Numbered from the stretch's first letter, positions 18,057 to 27,285 are shown. The stretch: 64,000 nucleotides of DNA from Bacillus gobiensis (GCF_001278705.1 NZ_CP012600.1:3349917-3413916), one strand, 5' to 3'. The notes: generated by a model not told the origin, from the letters alone. Program-made: numbers and translations.

Positions 18057-18845
18057 ATGCCAAACGAAGAGATATTAACCGGTGGAAATGTCTCTAAAGT
18101 ATGTCGTGTTGGAAATACCGTTAGACGGAAAATGAAGTCAAACAGCACTAAAATTCATAAATTACTAATCCACTTATCAGATAAAGAATTTGATTATGCT
18201 CCAAAGTTTTTAGGCATCGATGAGAAGGGCAGAGAAATATTATCTTTTTTCGAAGGGGAAGCGGGAAATTATCCATTAAAGAGCTATATGTGGTCAAATG
18301 ACGTTTTAAGTCAAATTGCCAAAATGCAACGTCGTTATCATGATTCCGTCAGTGATTTTCCAATAGATGATGATTGGGAATGGTTAGACAACACTCCTAA
18401 AAAGGCAGAGGTGTTGTGCCACAATGACTTTGCTATCTATAACATTATTTTTCATAATAAGACGCCTGTAGGAATTATTGATTTTGATGTTGCCGGACCT
18501 GGCCCTAAGCTTTGGGACGTGGCGTATACTCTCTATACTTGTGTGCCTTTAAGCAGATTTTATCTTTCTGAAAAAGGTGAGAAAATTCATTATGATCCTT
18601 TATTGCATGCAAAGCTTCGAGAAGAGAGAGTTAAATTATTTTTTGAATCCTATGGGGAGAAGGTACCGACTGAAATTATTGACTTCGTATTATTACGATT
18701 AGAAGGCCTATGCAAGACGATGACCAGAAAAGCGAATGAAGGCGATACTGCTTTTCAAAATATGATCAGTGAAGGTCATTACGATCATTATCAAAAAGAT
18801 ATTAAATTTATACGTAATCATGCCCATGAGTGGAATTTAAAATAG
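18057..18845 (+). CDS. Aminoglycoside phosphotransferase-like (APH) kinase
   Basis: 262 residues; AAAGGAGAGG precedes the ATG. The catalytic loop is VLCHNDFAIYNIIFH (H-N-D with an Asn downstream) and the metal-binding motif is VGIIDFDVAGPGPKLWDVAY, both diagnostic of the APH/choline kinase fold. The usual Gly-rich N-lobe is short (ILTGGNVSKVCRVG). Members phosphorylate aminoglycosides, macrolides, choline or unknown small molecules. The substrate cannot be read from the sequence, and drug resistance should not be assumed. Confidence 0.85.
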   Translation: MPNEEILTGGNVSKVCRVGNTVRRKMKSNSTKIHKLLIHLSDKEFDYAPKFLGIDEKGREILSFFEGEAGNYPLKSYMWSNDVLSQIAKMQRRYHDSVSDFPIDDDWEWLDNTPKKAEVLCHNDFAIYNIIFHNKTPVGIIDFDVAGPGPKLWDVAYTLYTCVPLSRFYLSEKGEKIHYDPLLHAKLREERVKLFFESYGEKVPTEIIDFVLLRLEGLCKTMTRKANEGDTAFQNMISEGHYDHYQKDIKFIRNHAHEWNLK

Positions 18846-18890
18846 GGAGTGTTCTCCTGGAATCAAATGCGGATTTTTCACACCAAATAC

Positions 18891-18914
18891 AAAAAGATTA
18901 GGGAGATTCCCTAA
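18891..18914 (-). terminator. Probable terminator of the alpha/beta hydrolase gene
   Basis: TTAGGGA-GAT-TCCCTAA stem, followed on the minus strand by a T tract (18891-18895). Confidence 0.45.
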
Positions 18915-18947
18915 CCTCAGGTAAAAAAAATTGCGGACTGTTTTCCG

Positions 18948-19787
18948 TTAACTTTTTTTGTTTGTCGCCGCGACAAAGCTCTGACCGGTGCCGTTTAAGA
19001 ACTCTACTAACACGGGAGCGATGGCTTCCGGGGCAACGTCGTGGCCCTGGCCTTGCAAAACATGATACTTCGCATCGGTTAGGTTATTGATGATCGCTTT
19101 TGCAGAGTCATGGAAAAACTTTTCGCTGTTCCCGCCGCTTATCACTAGTGTGGGGGAGGTTGCTGATGACCACTTGTTGGGTGGTAACGGTTTGCCCGCC
19201 ATCACATCTTTCGCGATAATACCGTCATAGGCCAGTGTGTGTGCCACAGCATTAAAGTCTTTCCACATCGGGTCTTCCTTCAAAGCTGGCAGGTATTCAG
19301 GAGGAATGAGCACTGCCTGCGTCAAAAAGATATCGACCGCTTCACTGGGGTTACCAGCCGCTATAGCCTCGTTGATCTGTTCTACGTAATCCTCAGGCAA
19401 TGGAGGACGACTGTTGTCGGGGACAAGCGGCGGCTCAAACACCACAAGCTTCTTGATTTTATTGGTAAGCTTGTTAGTGACATCAAGGGCAAGGATTGCA
19501 CCTGAGGACATACCGTACACAAATGCAGATCCACCTGCTTCATCTATCAATGCCTCGATATCTTCAATTTCACGATCTACCGCATACGGCAACGTGTCAC
19601 TGCTATCCCCCCGCCCCCGACGGTCATAGTTAATTACCGTGAAGTGCTTCGCCAAGAGCTCGACTAGCTGCACCTGTTTCCCGTGCGATCGGTAGCTTAA
19701 CGCACCGCCTACCAATATGATCGCCGGCCCTTCACCCAGTCGATCGAAAGCAATAGTGGTACCGTCTTTTGAAATTACTTTTTCCAT
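18948..19787 (-). CDS. Alpha/beta hydrolase
   Basis: 279 residues from ATG 19787; the GTG at 19796 lies inside the ribosome site. The nucleophile elbow is VYGMSSGA (G-x-S-x-G), the oxyanion region is ILVGGALSYRS and the catalytic histidine is in LQGQGHD near the end. RRGRGDSSDT is typical of the non-haem peroxidase/esterase-like branch. GC content is higher than in neighbours. The 3' remnant of an AHSA1-type gene lies directly upstream, so the two were probably one imported operon. Substrate unknown. Confidence 0.87.
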   Translation of the reverse strand: MEKVISKDGTTIAFDRLGEGPAIILVGGALSYRSHGKQVQLVELLAKHFTVINYDRRGRGDSSDTLPYAVDREIEDIEALIDEAGGSAFVYGMSSGAILALDVTNKLTNKIKKLVVFEPPLVPDNSRPPLPEDYVEQINEAIAAGNPSEAVDIFLTQAVLIPPEYLPALKEDPMWKDFNAVAHTLAYDGIIAKDVMAGKPLPPNKWSSATSPTLVISGGNSEKFFHDSAKAIINNLTDAKYHVLQGQGHDVAPEAIAPVLVEFLNGTGQSFVAATNKKS

Positions 19788-19799
19788 AAAAATCACCCC

Positions 19800-19972
19800 T
19801 TATTTTAGTTCTTCGGCGAGATCTAGGCTTTTCTCCCATCCTTCCTCCATACCTACAAGGTACTGCTGTCGTGTTAATGTGAGCTGTGTCTTTCCTTCGT
19901 ACTCTAAAAGTGTTGCCGTTTGGAGCACGCAGGAAAGCTGTTTACCTCTTCATCCAATTCAGTGCCGGTAAA
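19800..19972 (-). pseudogene. 3' fragment of an AHSA1/SRPBCC gene
   Basis: Minus-strand frames here give LEYEGKTQLTLTRQQYLVGM then EEGWEKSLDLAEELK and a stop. This is the conserved last strand and C-terminal helix of AHSA1 proteins. In another frame just upstream DEEVNSFPA matches the family's DEEGN region, so at least one frameshift is needed, and no N-terminal part remains. It ends next to the ribosome site of the hydrolase gene. Confidence 0.6.
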
Positions 19973-20189
19973 GAATCACCTTTGGCAGGACTATTGTTTG
20001 TTATCATGGTTCGAATTTCTTTTATTAGTGTTCCTGCATTCAATATACCCTTTTGAGAATATTCCTGTAAATGAATATTATAGATGTTTTTTTGTTTCTT
20101 GATATTGATTTAAATGTCTGATTATCAGATAAATATGCATAAGTCAGATTAAGAAACAATTTTCTTTAAGCGATTAAGTGATAAAATTG

Positions 20190-20218
20190 TTGACGAATAA
20201 AAGTTTAGCTACTAAACT
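20190..20218 (+). promoter_or_regulatory. marR promoter with overlapping operator
   Basis: TTGACG (20190-20195), a 17-bp spacer and TAAACT (20213-20218) form the promoter. The palindrome AGTTTAG-CTA-CTAAACT (20202-20218) covers the spacer and -10 element. The same palindrome recurs at 20701-20719. Transcription would start close to the ATG at 20225, so the mRNA may be leaderless. Confidence 0.65.
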
Positions 20219-20224
20219 AAAATT

Positions 20225-20686
20225 ATGAATAACAATAAAATCCAATCAAATAACCATAATAGCAGTAAAACAGGCAGTCAAAATCTTGGCCGTTTAATCA
20301 TGAAGCTGCGACAACTCGAACGCCATCCTCGTACTTTCGGGGAAGGTGGACCACTGACGCCCAGCGAAATTCACACGATCGACGCAATTGGTTGCGAAGG
20401 CGGTATCCTTATGAGCGAGCTTGCTGCCCGTCTCAGTATTACGAAAGGTGCTGTTACGCAGATTTTCCGTCGTCTAGAATCCAAAGGTCTCGTTAAACGT
20501 TCCCCTCACGCAAATGATTCTAGGGCTGTAATCATCTCACTGACTGAAAAAGGAAAAAACGCTTTCCGTGTCCACGAAGAATTACATCTGAATTTTTACA
20601 AAGAACTTAGCGCTCAACTAGACGAAAAGGAGATCCAAATTTTCGAAAAATGCATTCAAAAGCTAAATGAGTTTTTGGAGAAATAA
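20225..20686 (+). CDS. MarR family transcriptional regulator
   Basis: 153 residues. The winged helix is clear: LTPSEIHTIDAIG, then MSELAARLSITKGAVTQIFR as the recognition helix and ESKGLVKRSPHANDSRAVII as the wing with the conserved D-x-R. Flanking helices at both ends form the dimer interface. There is no ribosome site before the ATG, in line with a leaderless message. It is flanked by two copies of one palindrome, so it probably represses itself and the MBL-fold gene downstream. No cysteine sits in a redox-sensing position; a ligand is expected. Confidence 0.88.
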   Translation: MNNNKIQSNNHNSSKTGSQNLGRLIMKLRQLERHPRTFGEGGPLTPSEIHTIDAIGCEGGILMSELAARLSITKGAVTQIFRRLESKGLVKRSPHANDSRAVIISLTEKGKNAFRVHEELHLNFYKELSAQLDEKEIQIFEKCIQKLNEFLEK

Positions 20687-20700
20687 TTTTTTTAAGTATA

Positions 20701-20719
20701 TAGTTTAGTATCTAAACTA
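20701..20719 (+). promoter_or_regulatory. Second MarR operator, before the MBL-fold gene
   Basis: TAGTTTAG-TAT-CTAAACTA is a perfect inverted repeat with 8-bp arms, sharing GTTTAG-N3-CTAAAC with the site in the marR promoter. It lies 17 bp before the start codon of the next gene. Confidence 0.65.
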
Positions 20720-20736
20720 ATTTAGGGGGATTTGAT

Positions 20737-21569
20737 ATGAAATTCAGGGCAACAGTTCTTTCTGAAAACAGTGTATTCGGTAACTTAGGAGCGATTGCAG
20801 AACACGGCTGGGCCGTTTTTCTGGAAACAAACCACGGAAACTATCTTTTTGATACTGGACAGGAAAGGCACTACTTAATAATGCTCATGTATTTAAAAAA
20901 GATTTATCCAGCATTAAAGGAATCATACTTAGTCATCATCATATCGACCACACAGGGGGTTTAATGGAAGCTGTAAAATCAGCCAGGGAAAAACCGATTA
21001 ATGTCTATGCACATCCAGAGTTGTTCAAAGAGGGATATCTTGTACGCGAAGGCCACAAATACATCGGAGTTCCTTTTTCAAAAGTTGCACTTGAAAGCAA
21101 CGGGGCAAACTTTAAGTTCAACACAGAATTCAGCGAAATTGCGCCAGATGTTTTCCTAACGGGAGAGGTTCCCAGGGTTACGAATTTTGAGACCGGCGAT
21201 ACCGATATCGTTTTGAAGACAAAAGACGGGTATGTCCAAGATCCAGTCACGGATGACCAGTCCATTATTATGAAAACCGAAAAAGGCTTGTTTGTGATTC
21301 TCGGATGTTCCCATGCAGGGATCATCAATATACTTAATTACGCTGTTCAAAAGACAGGTGAAAACCGCATTCATACTGTCATCGGCGGTACCCATTTATC
21401 ACCCGTTGGCGAAGAGCAGAAAGATAAAAGTATTCAGGCATTAAAAGAGATGAATTTGCAATACTTAGGCGTTTCACATTGTACAGGACTTCAGGTCGCT
21501 AATCAGTTGGCGCATGAATTTGGGGATAGATTCTTTTATTGTAATGTGGGGACTGTTGTAGAAGTGTGA
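20737..21569 (+). pseudogene. MBL-fold metallohydrolase with a single frameshift
   Basis: The first frame gives MKFRATVLSENSVFGNLGAI to NYLFDTGQ and then loses the fold. From about 20865 another frame continues KALLNNAHVFKKDLSSIKG and the metal motif SHHHIDHTGG, on to the normal end at 21569. Restoring one G in the run at 20862-20867 (CAGGAAAGG) joins them into a ~277-residue protein. That protein is of the MBL branch related to the archaeal dihydropterin-linked enzyme. GCSHAGI and THLSPVG supply the later ligands. It is either a real inactivation or a one-base sequencing error. It sits behind a MarR operator. Confidence 0.8.
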
Positions 21570-21664
21570 TTGCTGATTTATCAAGAGAAGCTCTACCCAG
21601 AGATTTCGAGGAGGGGAAAATCAAATCTTTTGTTAATGTCAAATAATAAAGCGGGAGGGTTGAT

Positions 21665-21727
21665 ATGAGTAAAAAGAAAAGGCAAAACTCTATTTTAGGA
21701 ACAATCATGATCGAATATAGAAAATAG
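21665..21727 (+). CDS. Tiny open frame (20 residues) with good ribosome site
   Basis: GGGAGGG stands 5 nt before ATG 21665; the peptide MSKKKRQNSILGTIMIEYRK ends at 21727. It may be the remaining 5' end of a lost gene. Nothing similar is known to me. Confidence 0.25.
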   Translation: MSKKKRQNSILGTIMIEYRK

Positions 21728-21785
21728 TGAACACGTCTTTAGTATGAATCAAAAGTTTTGAAAAATTCCTTATTACTTTAATATA

Positions 21786-21824
21786 GTGAAAAAAGAGCCC
21801 TTTCTTAAAATACAAAGGGCTCTT
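21786..21824 (-). terminator. Terminator downstream of the glycerophosphodiesterase gene
   Basis: Perfect 11-bp stem AAGAGCCCTTT / AAAGGGCTCTT (21793-21824), followed on the minus strand by TTTTTT. Confidence 0.75.
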
Positions 21825-21944
21825 CAATATAGTGATATACGGTCGAATAAAAGAAAATTTGACGGAAGCGATCTATGTATGAAACCACAACCAATCGTCC
21901 GCCTAGAAAAACCCAGCATTGGTCGTCATACGAATGAAACAGCT

Positions 21945-22700
21945 TTACACTTTGATAGCATGTCTTAACGAAATGGCTTCCTTCGGAAAGTCCGTCATAA
22001 TCGCTTCAACGTGATTCGTGCTTAATAATTGTTCTATTTCCTTTTCATCATTGGCCGTCCACACACGGATGCTAAAATCATCGGCACTTTGAACATCACC
22101 CTGCAGCAATAAATCTTTGTGGAGGTGTAATCCCTCTAATTCCAGGCTTTCAACGTATTCAGAAGGGCGGCTCAGTTCATATAGGACTAGCCATGCGATT
22201 TTTGCACTTGGTTCAAGCTTTTTTAATCTTAGGATGGAAGGCAGATGAAAGGATGAGTAAATAATTTTATCGGCATAATCAAACTGATTCACAATGGCTA
22301 ATACTTTTTCTTCGATGCCTTCATAAGCAAAAATATTGGTTTTTAATTCGATATTTAACTCAATCTGATAAGGAGCAATCAATTCCAACACTTCTGCCAG
22401 CGTCGGAATCCGCTCTTTCTCCCAAACATTTCTATCAAACAGTTCGAAATGTGAGAATTTTATGCCTGCACTAAATTGCTGTATTTCATTTAGCGTGTAC
22501 TCTTTCACATATCCTGTACCGTCTGTCGTTCGATCAATTGTTTCATCGTGAATCACAACGACTTCTCCGTCTTTTGTCAGCTGCACGTCAAGCTCGATCC
22601 CATCAACGCCTGAATCCAAAGCATGACGAAAGCTTAATAACGTGTTTTCCGGAGTAATTCCCATGCTACCGCGATGGCCATATATTTTCGTTTGTCTCAT
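21945..22700 (-). CDS. Glycerophosphodiester phosphodiesterase (GDPD family)
   Basis: 251 residues from ATG 22700. The catalytic features are complete: IYGHRGSMGITPENTL with the first histidine and Arg/Glu, GVDGIELDVQLTKDGEVVV with the metal-binding Glu-x-Asp, and VIHDETIDRTTDGTG with the second histidine. TIM-barrel strands follow to MTDFP near the end. The enzyme releases an alcohol and glycerol-3-phosphate from deacylated phospholipids. There is no signal peptide, so it acts in the cytosol. The upstream ATG at 22718 is less likely because the family starts close to GHRG. Confidence 0.92.
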   Translation of the reverse strand: MRQTKIYGHRGSMGITPENTLLSFRHALDSGVDGIELDVQLTKDGEVVVIHDETIDRTTDGTGYVKEYTLNEIQQFSAGIKFSHFELFDRNVWEKERIPTLAEVLELIAPYQIELNIELKTNIFAYEGIEEKVLAIVNQFDYADKIIYSSFHLPSILRLKKLEPSAKIAWLVLYELSRPSEYVESLELEGLHLHKDLLLQGDVQSADDFSIRVWTANDEKEIEQLLSTNHVEAIMTDFPKEAISLRHAIKV

Positions 22701-23365
22701 TTTCCTCAATCCTCTCATTTATAAATTGATTCAGTGAAGGGCTTACAGTCTGTAGTTAGCGGATAAAAAGGAATAGAGAACAAAGCTACATCTATAGCTT
22801 TATTCTCTACTCTTTGCTTAATGATTTAAAATTATTTGCCTCTTGCATCGTTCGATTTATTAATCGCGGCGTTCACTTGTTCGATGTTCGGCTTCGTTTT
22901 TGCCATTTGACATCCAAAGGCTTGCTCCGCCGATGGCAACACCTTTAATTTATCACGCAAATATTAACAAAGACCGTTTATTACATATTCATTACATAAA
23001 GACTAAGATCACTTAATAATAAGCGCTTTAATAGCATTGCGTTTTTACAATTAGTCAACATAACAGGATGACTAGATTACTCAACTGAATTGGACTAAAA
23101 AATCTCGGTCTCTAGTGGATTCATTGTGCCCGGCAGCTCCCTGCTAGTGATTATGAACAATTTGTTCTAGAAATTTTAGACATTATAAACATTCAATATA
23201 ATTATTGACATGATAAGATATAAGATAAGCACATATGATGTTATAAAACATTACATTAAGCTGTGTTTTCTCTTTGGGGTGGATAAAAGAGGAACATATT
23301 ACAGCTTTAGCATATGCGGGAAAGATTGTGAACTCTTAGAGACATAGTTGAAGGGAATGAAAATC
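22701..23365. other. Intergenic region with a possible short remnant
   Basis: About 660 bases. On the minus strand 22832-22906 encodes a 24-codon peptide beginning MAKTKPNIEQVNAAI, and its frame continues upstream to ~22950 (DKLKVLPSAEQAFGCQ), so it may be the tail of a lost gene. A weak hairpin AAAGCTA/TAGCTTT follows at ~22785. GAACAA-T-TTGTTC (23155-23167) is a perfect small palindrome upstream of the flavin oxidoreductase gene. No other feature seen. Confidence 0.3.
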
Positions 23366-24784
23366 ATGAGTGTAGAGGCTTTAAACGAACAAGTGAAAAC
23401 AGATCTTTCCTATATTGCCTATGGGGGACCAGACTGGGTGCGCAAGCATAGGTCTTCGGAAGGACATGTTTACGATGCAGTGATTATCGGCGGCGGCCAA
23501 TGCGGCTTAGGAGCTGCCTTCGGGCTGTTGCGCGAGCGGGTATCCAATATCCTCGTCATCGACGAAAACCCGGAAGGATTAGAAGGTCCGTGGGAAACCT
23601 ATGCCCGTATGGTGACGCTGCGAACGCCCAAGCATTTGACCTCCATTGACCTCGGGGTACCTTCTCTGACCTTCCGCTCCTGGTGGGAAGCGCAATTCGG
23701 CCCGCAAGGATGGGAAGAAGTCGATAAGATTCCACGAGGCGACTGGATGAACTATTTGCGCTGGTATCGGAAGGTTCTCAATCTGCCTGTCATGAATGAG
23801 GTAAAGCTTAAGCAGATCGAGCCAACTGAAGAACGGATCTACCGCCTTCATATCGAAGGAGCGGGAGCACCATCAGACACCTTACTGGCACGCAAAGTCA
23901 TTCTGGCCACCGGCATACAGGGCGGAGGAGAATGGCATGTACCGCAGATGATTTCTGAAAAATTACCGAGTCATCTCTATTCTCACACTTCTAAGCTTAT
24001 TGATTTTGAAGGGCTTCAAGGCAAGAAGATTGCTATTTTAGGCGGCGGAGCCTCTGCTTTTGATAATGCCAATTTTGCACTAACAGAAGGTGTGGCTGAG
24101 GCCCATGTCTTTGTCCGCCGCAAGAAGCTGCCTCAAATCAATCCGATCCGCCAGATGGAGGTTTCCGGCATGATCGAACGCTTCCACGCCTTGTCAGACG
24201 AAGATAAATATGCGGTGATCTCCCATTTCTTTAAGCAAAATCAGCCGCCAACCAATGATACATTTGAACGCGCCGCCTCATGGCCAGGATTTCAGCTGCA
24301 CTTAGGCGCTCCATGGCTTGATGTCGAAGCGACAAGCGAGGGGGCAGTAGTGACAACGCCTCAGGGCAAATTCACTTTCGACTTCCTGATCATCAGTACC
24401 GGCCTTCTCACCGATCCAGCTTTGCGTCCGGAGCTGCAGTCTGTAGAAAGCCATATCGCCCGCTGGGGAGACATCTATAAGGCTCCGGAAGAGGCGGCGA
24501 ATCCAGTGCTTGACGCGCACCCTTACCTCAGCCCCGGCTTTGCGCTCACCAGCCGTGATGAAAAAGGAAAAAGGCTCCTGCATGGGTTGTTTGCCTTTAA
24601 CTACTCAGCTTTAATCAGCTGCGGTCTTTCAGCCTCTGCACTATCAGGTATGAGACACGCTATTCCGAAGCTTGCGTCTGCGGTGGCGGATCAGCTTTTC
24701 CTTGATGATCGCGAAGACATTCTGAAAAACTTCTTCGAATATGATGAGGTTGAATTTGTCGGGGAGTGGCCGAGAAAAGAGTAA
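23366..24784 (+). CDS. FAD/NAD(P)-dependent monooxygenase-like oxidoreductase
   Basis: 472 residues from ATG 23366 (AAGGGA 9 nt upstream). The FAD-binding GxGxxG appears as AVIIGGGQCGLGAAFGLL near residue 40. EGPWETYARMVTLRTPKHL resembles the flavin-containing monooxygenase and SidA-like class. The second dinucleotide site KIAILGGGASAFDNA is near residue 215, and ILATGIQ plus LIISTGLLTDP are the usual ATG motifs. It probably uses NADPH and oxygen to oxidise a small molecule; the substrate is unknown. It is a single gene, richer in GC than the flanks. Confidence 0.85.
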   Translation: MSVEALNEQVKTDLSYIAYGGPDWVRKHRSSEGHVYDAVIIGGGQCGLGAAFGLLRERVSNILVIDENPEGLEGPWETYARMVTLRTPKHLTSIDLGVPSLTFRSWWEAQFGPQGWEEVDKIPRGDWMNYLRWYRKVLNLPVMNEVKLKQIEPTEERIYRLHIEGAGAPSDTLLARKVILATGIQGGGEWHVPQMISEKLPSHLYSHTSKLIDFEGLQGKKIAILGGGASAFDNANFALTEGVAEAHVFVRRKKLPQINPIRQMEVSGMIERFHALSDEDKYAVISHFFKQNQPPTNDTFERAASWPGFQLHLGAPWLDVEATSEGAVVTTPQGKFTFDFLIISTGLLTDPALRPELQSVESHIARWGDIYKAPEEAANPVLDAHPYLSPGFALTSRDEKGKRLLHGLFAFNYSALISCGLSASALSGMRHAIPKLASAVADQLFLDDREDILKNFFEYDEVEFVGEWPRKE

Positions 24785-24818
24785 GTAAGAGGCTTAAGCG
24801 CTACGTACAAAATGGACC

Positions 24819-24852
24819 ATTCGATCAGTGGGATTTCCCCAACTGATCGAAT
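24819..24852. repeat. Perfect inverted repeat after the oxidoreductase gene
   Basis: ATTCGATCAGT and ACTGATCGAAT (11 bp) enclose GGGATTTCCCCA. No T tract follows on either side, so it is a strong hairpin that may stabilise the 3' end or act as a weak terminator. Confidence 0.55.
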
Positions 24853-24866
24853 AAATACAACGTTTC

Positions 24867-25527
24867 TCATTTCCTGTTTCTACGATACAAATCAATCGAT
24901 TTATAGCCTTCTCCTACGATTGTTTCCATCTCCAGCAATCGTTTTTCTTGTGTTTCTTTTCTTTTGGCGCTATAAACGTATCGCGCCCAATCCTTTTGAT
25001 AGCCAAAGGTTAATTCATTGTATCTTTTCAATACATCTTCATTCTTGCTCAAATATTGCTTTATATCTTCAACGTTCTTAATATAGTCATCAACACATTG
25101 ACTTTTTTGTGTGCCGGCCTTATTCGCTTTCTTCGGATCTGACTTGAGGCCAACTACTGTAAACACTTCGTTTAAACTGACCATTCTTGAAAACTTTAAG
25201 CGGCTTTCGTAAACGAACCCTTCCTCATCCATAGGGATTGCCTCATAGAAGCTGTCACGGTCGATATACTCTTTGTATTGCCGGTTGTTCTTCTTGGGAT
25301 ACGCAAAGAATAAATAGCCTTTATCGCTTATGACTAGTTTTTCGATCACGTACTGAAGCTGTTTCGCAAAATCCTCCAAGCTAAACACGAAGATAAAGAC
25401 CCTTTTCAATATCAGTGTCATATTCCAATTCATTGAAGTCATGAATATCATCAGGGAGATTTAGAATCAGCTTGGTTGGATATTTATTCAGATTTAGCTT
25501 TTCAACAATACTTTTCGTCGAATTCAC
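24867..25527 (-). pseudogene. YdeI-like (OmdA-type) protein gene with single frameshift
   Basis: From GTG 25527 the minus strand reads STKSIVEKLNLNKYPTKLIL then LPDDIHDFNELEYDTDIEK. At the GGG (25400-25402) the frame changes, and the protein continues VFIFVFSLEDFAKQLQYVIE to the end at 24867. Removing one G gives a ~219-residue protein. The C-terminus LTFGYQKDWARYVYSAKRKE matches the YdeI/OmpD-associated family tail. The gene is either inactivated or carries a sequencing error. Function in Bacilli is not established. Confidence 0.75.
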
Positions 25528-25542
25528 TCGGGAATCCCCTAG

Positions 25543-26775
25543 TTATCTGTAAACAATATTTTCTTTCGCAAACGGGCGGACACCAACCCCTACGGCAATT
25601 AACCAGAAAATAAGCAGCCAATAGGTCCCGTATGAAAAGTCATAATCAACCATCCCATGTCCGAACAACATCGTTAATGCCAAAATAACCCCAATTCGAT
25701 GTTTTAATGCTTTTCCAGATTTAAAAATTAGGAAGACCATCAGACCAAAAAACAGAGCATATACTGCTATGCCGATCCAGCCAATCTCGATCAAGAAGTC
25801 CAGATACCCGTTGTGCACTTGATTAAGCCCGAATAATCGATTCGCATACTTAGGATAATAGATTGTCCAGCTGTCGCCGCCAAAGCCAATCAACGGAGAT
25901 TCTTTACTCATAGCTAACGCTTCTTTGTAGAAATCAAACCTTGTAACTGCATTTTGTGTCGAGAGACTGATTTCCGAGATTCTCGTTATTAAACTGTCAG
26001 GAATCAATCGAATCCCTTTATGCTGGTCGAAGGTTAATAAATTAAACGCAACCAGAAATAGCACAAGGGCAGAAACCGAAAACAAAATGAATTTTTTCCA
26101 TTGCTTGATTAAGAGAAGAAATGCCAGAGCAAATGTACCCGCAAAAAAGATATAGGATCCCCGAGAATACGTATGCAATAGAATCGCACCATATCCGGCA
26201 AGCAAAATAATGAGAAGAACGTCTAACCTACGAAACGTTTTTCGACGAATAAAGATCGCAAAGATATAAAACCAATAGGCGCCCATGATCGCGCCAAACG
26301 TATTCGGATACCGAACCGGTCCGCATGAACGTGTTGGTTCACAGCCAACCATAAACATGTCAAGCCGAATCAGACCAAACAGATTGGCAACAGCAAAAAG
26401 CAGAAACGCAGCTCCCAATACGTGAAAGACGTACGGATAGAGCCTGTTGACCCTCGGCGATTCCTTCGTCCAAATTAATAGAAGAAAAAAGAAAGCATAT
26501 GTAGAAAATCTGAAAATCGTATTCCAATTGCCTTCTTGGTTTAAAGCAAAAGGAACCGTGATCAAATACATAAAGGGCAAAAGCAAGACAAGGAAATACA
26601 ACTTATTTTTTATTAAAACCTCGGGTTCTTTCACCCAATACCAGATGACATTAAGAATAAACAGTGCAAAAATTAACAATTCCCAAAGACGGATGTCCGG
26701 TTCATAATACAGGCCCCATTGAAAAGGAGTGATGAGAAAGACAATACTTAAGCAAACAAAAGTAAACCAGTTCAT
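25543..26775 (-). CDS. O-antigen ligase/polymerase-like membrane protein (Wzy_C)
   Basis: 410 residues from ATG 26775 (AGGAGG upstream), with about ten to eleven hydrophobic segments. The central Wzy_C region has HTYSRGSYIFF, a conserved Arg motif, a large loop between late helices containing SPLIGFGGDSW, and the conserved NQVHNGYLDFLIEIGW. Such proteins polymerise or transfer surface polysaccharide. No glycosyltransferase or flippase genes are near, so it is an orphan. Some Firmicute relatives carry a C-terminal TPR domain that is absent here. A degenerate piece of the same gene lies at 38430-38565. Confidence 0.8.
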   Translation of the reverse strand: MNWFTFVCLSIVFLITPFQWGLYYEPDIRLWELLIFALFILNVIWYWVKEPEVLIKNKLYFLVLLLPFMYLITVPFALNQEGNWNTIFRFSTYAFFFLLLIWTKESPRVNRLYPYVFHVLGAAFLLFAVANLFGLIRLDMFMVGCEPTRSCGPVRYPNTFGAIMGAYWFYIFAIFIRRKTFRRLDVLLIILLAGYGAILLHTYSRGSYIFFAGTFALAFLLLIKQWKKFILFSVSALVLFLVAFNLLTFDQHKGIRLIPDSLITRISEISLSTQNAVTRFDFYKEALAMSKESPLIGFGGDSWTIYYPKYANRLFGLNQVHNGYLDFLIEIGWIGIAVYALFFGLMVFLIFKSGKALKHRIGVILALTMLFGHGMVDYDFSYGTYWLLIFWLIAVGVGVRPFAKENIVYR

Positions 26776-26940
26776 AGTGACCTCCTGCAGAGATATTTGC
26801 AATGAATTTTAGTAGAAATAGAGAACGACGAGGTACATTTAATATTTAGTGAGTTTCTTTTATTTACTGTATTATACCTTTCTTAGGGGATACAAGACAA
26901 TGAATACCAATTATCAATCTAACCTGCTAAAATGGCAGCA

Positions 26941-27076
26941 CATCCACTTACCCCCGTTTTTTCTGCCCACTTCGGGAATGATTGTGACCGGTTTTTATTT
27001 TTTTTGCCCAGTTCGGCATTTATTGCGATCACTTGCGATTTTTTTCTGCCCACTTGAAAAATAATTCGTCCTCCCC
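26941..27076. repeat. Intergenic direct repeat, copy 1 (~136 bp)
   Basis: Copy 1 of a ~136-bp sequence repeated 209 bp further on at roughly 90% identity. It contains shorter internal repeats around (C/T)TGCCCA(C/G)TTCGG and long T runs. In the minus direction it encodes a periodic Lys/Gly-rich pattern (ELGKKNKNRSQ, KWAEK). No independent gene signal. Confidence 0.7.
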
Positions 27077-27149
27077 CTGCATTGATTTCTCACCTATTCC
27101 AACATGACAAAAAAACGGCCACCTCCGGTCATTCAACAGCGTGGATGTA

Positions 27150-27285
27150 CATCCACTCACCCCCGGTTTTTCTACCCACTTCGGGAATAATTGTGACCGG
27201 TTTTTATTTTTTTTGCCCAGTTCGGCATTTATTGCGACCTCTTGCGATTTTTTTCTGCCCACTTGCGAAATAATTCGCCTCCCTC
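27150..27285. repeat. Intergenic direct repeat, copy 2 (~136 bp)
   Basis: Second copy of the element at 26941-27076. The stretch CCACTTCGGGAAT(A/G)ATTGTGACC and the following T-rich part are nearly identical. A minus-strand frame (27029-27355) runs through both copies but has no convincing ribosome site. Confidence 0.7.

Noticed and set aside
26941..27285. CRISPR array
   Set aside because: Only two long copies with no regular short spacers, and no cas genes in the window.
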